This document shows, piece by piece, positions 34,708 through 34,842 of a stretch of 34,842 nucleotides of DNA. The number at the start of each line of letters is the position of its first letter. The stretch's first letter is position 1. A program made the position numbers and the translations under genes. The DNA is from Lachnospiraceae bacterium (GTDB taxonomy: Bacteria; Bacillota; Clostridia; Lachnospirales; Lachnospiraceae): contig JAEEUR010000018.1 of NCBI GenBank assembly GCA_016290595.1, forward strand, positions 1 through 34,842, written 5' to 3'. A model generated the notes under the pieces. It did no database searches and had not been told where the DNA came from. It saw only the letters and a program-made list of their open reading frames with translations.

Positions 34708-34842
34708 ATGATCGAAAAATTCAAATCCAACGCGGAAGTGATCGAAAACGGCGACAAATACCTTTACGGCAACCATATCCGCATCCCGCTGTCCTTAGAG
34801 GGCGGCAAGGGCGCGTGGGTCTTCGACAAGGACGGCAACAAA
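34708..34842 (+). CDS. argD: Acetylornithine aminotransferase (N-terminal 45 residues, partial)
   Basis: The frame starts at ATG 34708 with AAGGAG eight bases before it and runs off the right edge. It begins MIEKFKSNAEVIENGDKY, then HIRIPLSLEGGKGAWVFD and KDGNK, which matches the start of the class III aminotransferase ArgD (a strand ending in a Gly-rich turn before the cofactor domain). The catalytic Lys lies outside the window. Its place right after argB, four bases from its stop, supports the assignment. Confidence 0.8.
   Translation, partial: MIEKFKSNAEVIENGDKYLYGNHIRIPLSLEGGKGAWVFDKDGNK

Overview
The window reads as a chromosomal segment of a fairly GC-rich member of the Clostridia (Firmicutes). 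The reasons are strong AGGAGG-type ribosome binding sites, lipoproteins with classical lipoboxes, near-consensus sigma-A promoters, a pgk-tpi-gpmI-eno glycolytic cluster, and arginine genes in the order argF-argC-argJ-argB-argD. This placement is inferred from gene content and style; there is no rRNA or tRNA gene to anchor it.

Region by region. 1-1572 (minus): N-terminal part of a large secreted beta-helix surface protein running off the left edge, an open frame with no stop inside the window. 1850-6153 (minus): a tightly coupled five-gene module (ER-type S26 peptidase, HPr-kinase-like kinase, PqqD-like carrier, ABC exporter, nucleotidyltransferase) that resembles the tailoring and export half of a lasso-type RiPP cluster but has no cyclase and no visible precursor. 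6272-12259 (minus): central glycolysis, with gap upstream and separately terminated, then a fused pgk-tpi gene, gpmI and eno. 12631-13227 (minus): pyroglutamyl peptidase. 13457-14380 (plus): a lipoprotein whose promoter spacer contains nine consecutive C. 14409-15353 (minus): a LysR regulator interrupted by an in-frame amber codon, divergent from a plus-strand catabolic set (FAH-family enzyme, atypical SDR, amidohydrolase; 15527-18546).

18698-20532 looks like a small mobile island: a transposase tail remnant, a toxin-antitoxin-like pair (Xre regulator and DUF6036/AbiEii-like nucleotidyltransferase) with a palindromic operator inside a consensus promoter, and a truncated small ORF. 29559-20545 (minus) is a long same-strand run: a frameshifted small membrane protein, a lipoprotein, an M4 metallopeptidase lipoprotein, an AraC regulator with two DNA-binding domains, an ArgJ paralogue that has lost conserved motifs, two small membrane proteins and an MFS transporter. 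29753-30367 (plus) is an AT-richer lipoprotein. 30570 to the right edge (plus) is the arginine operon argFCJB and the start of argD.

The strongest candidates for undescribed biology are the S26/HprK/PqqD/ABC/nucleotidyltransferase module and the protease/AraC/ArgJ-like/MFS run. Other items worth checking are the poly-C promoter, the amber-interrupted LysR gene and the autoregulated toxin-antitoxin promoter.
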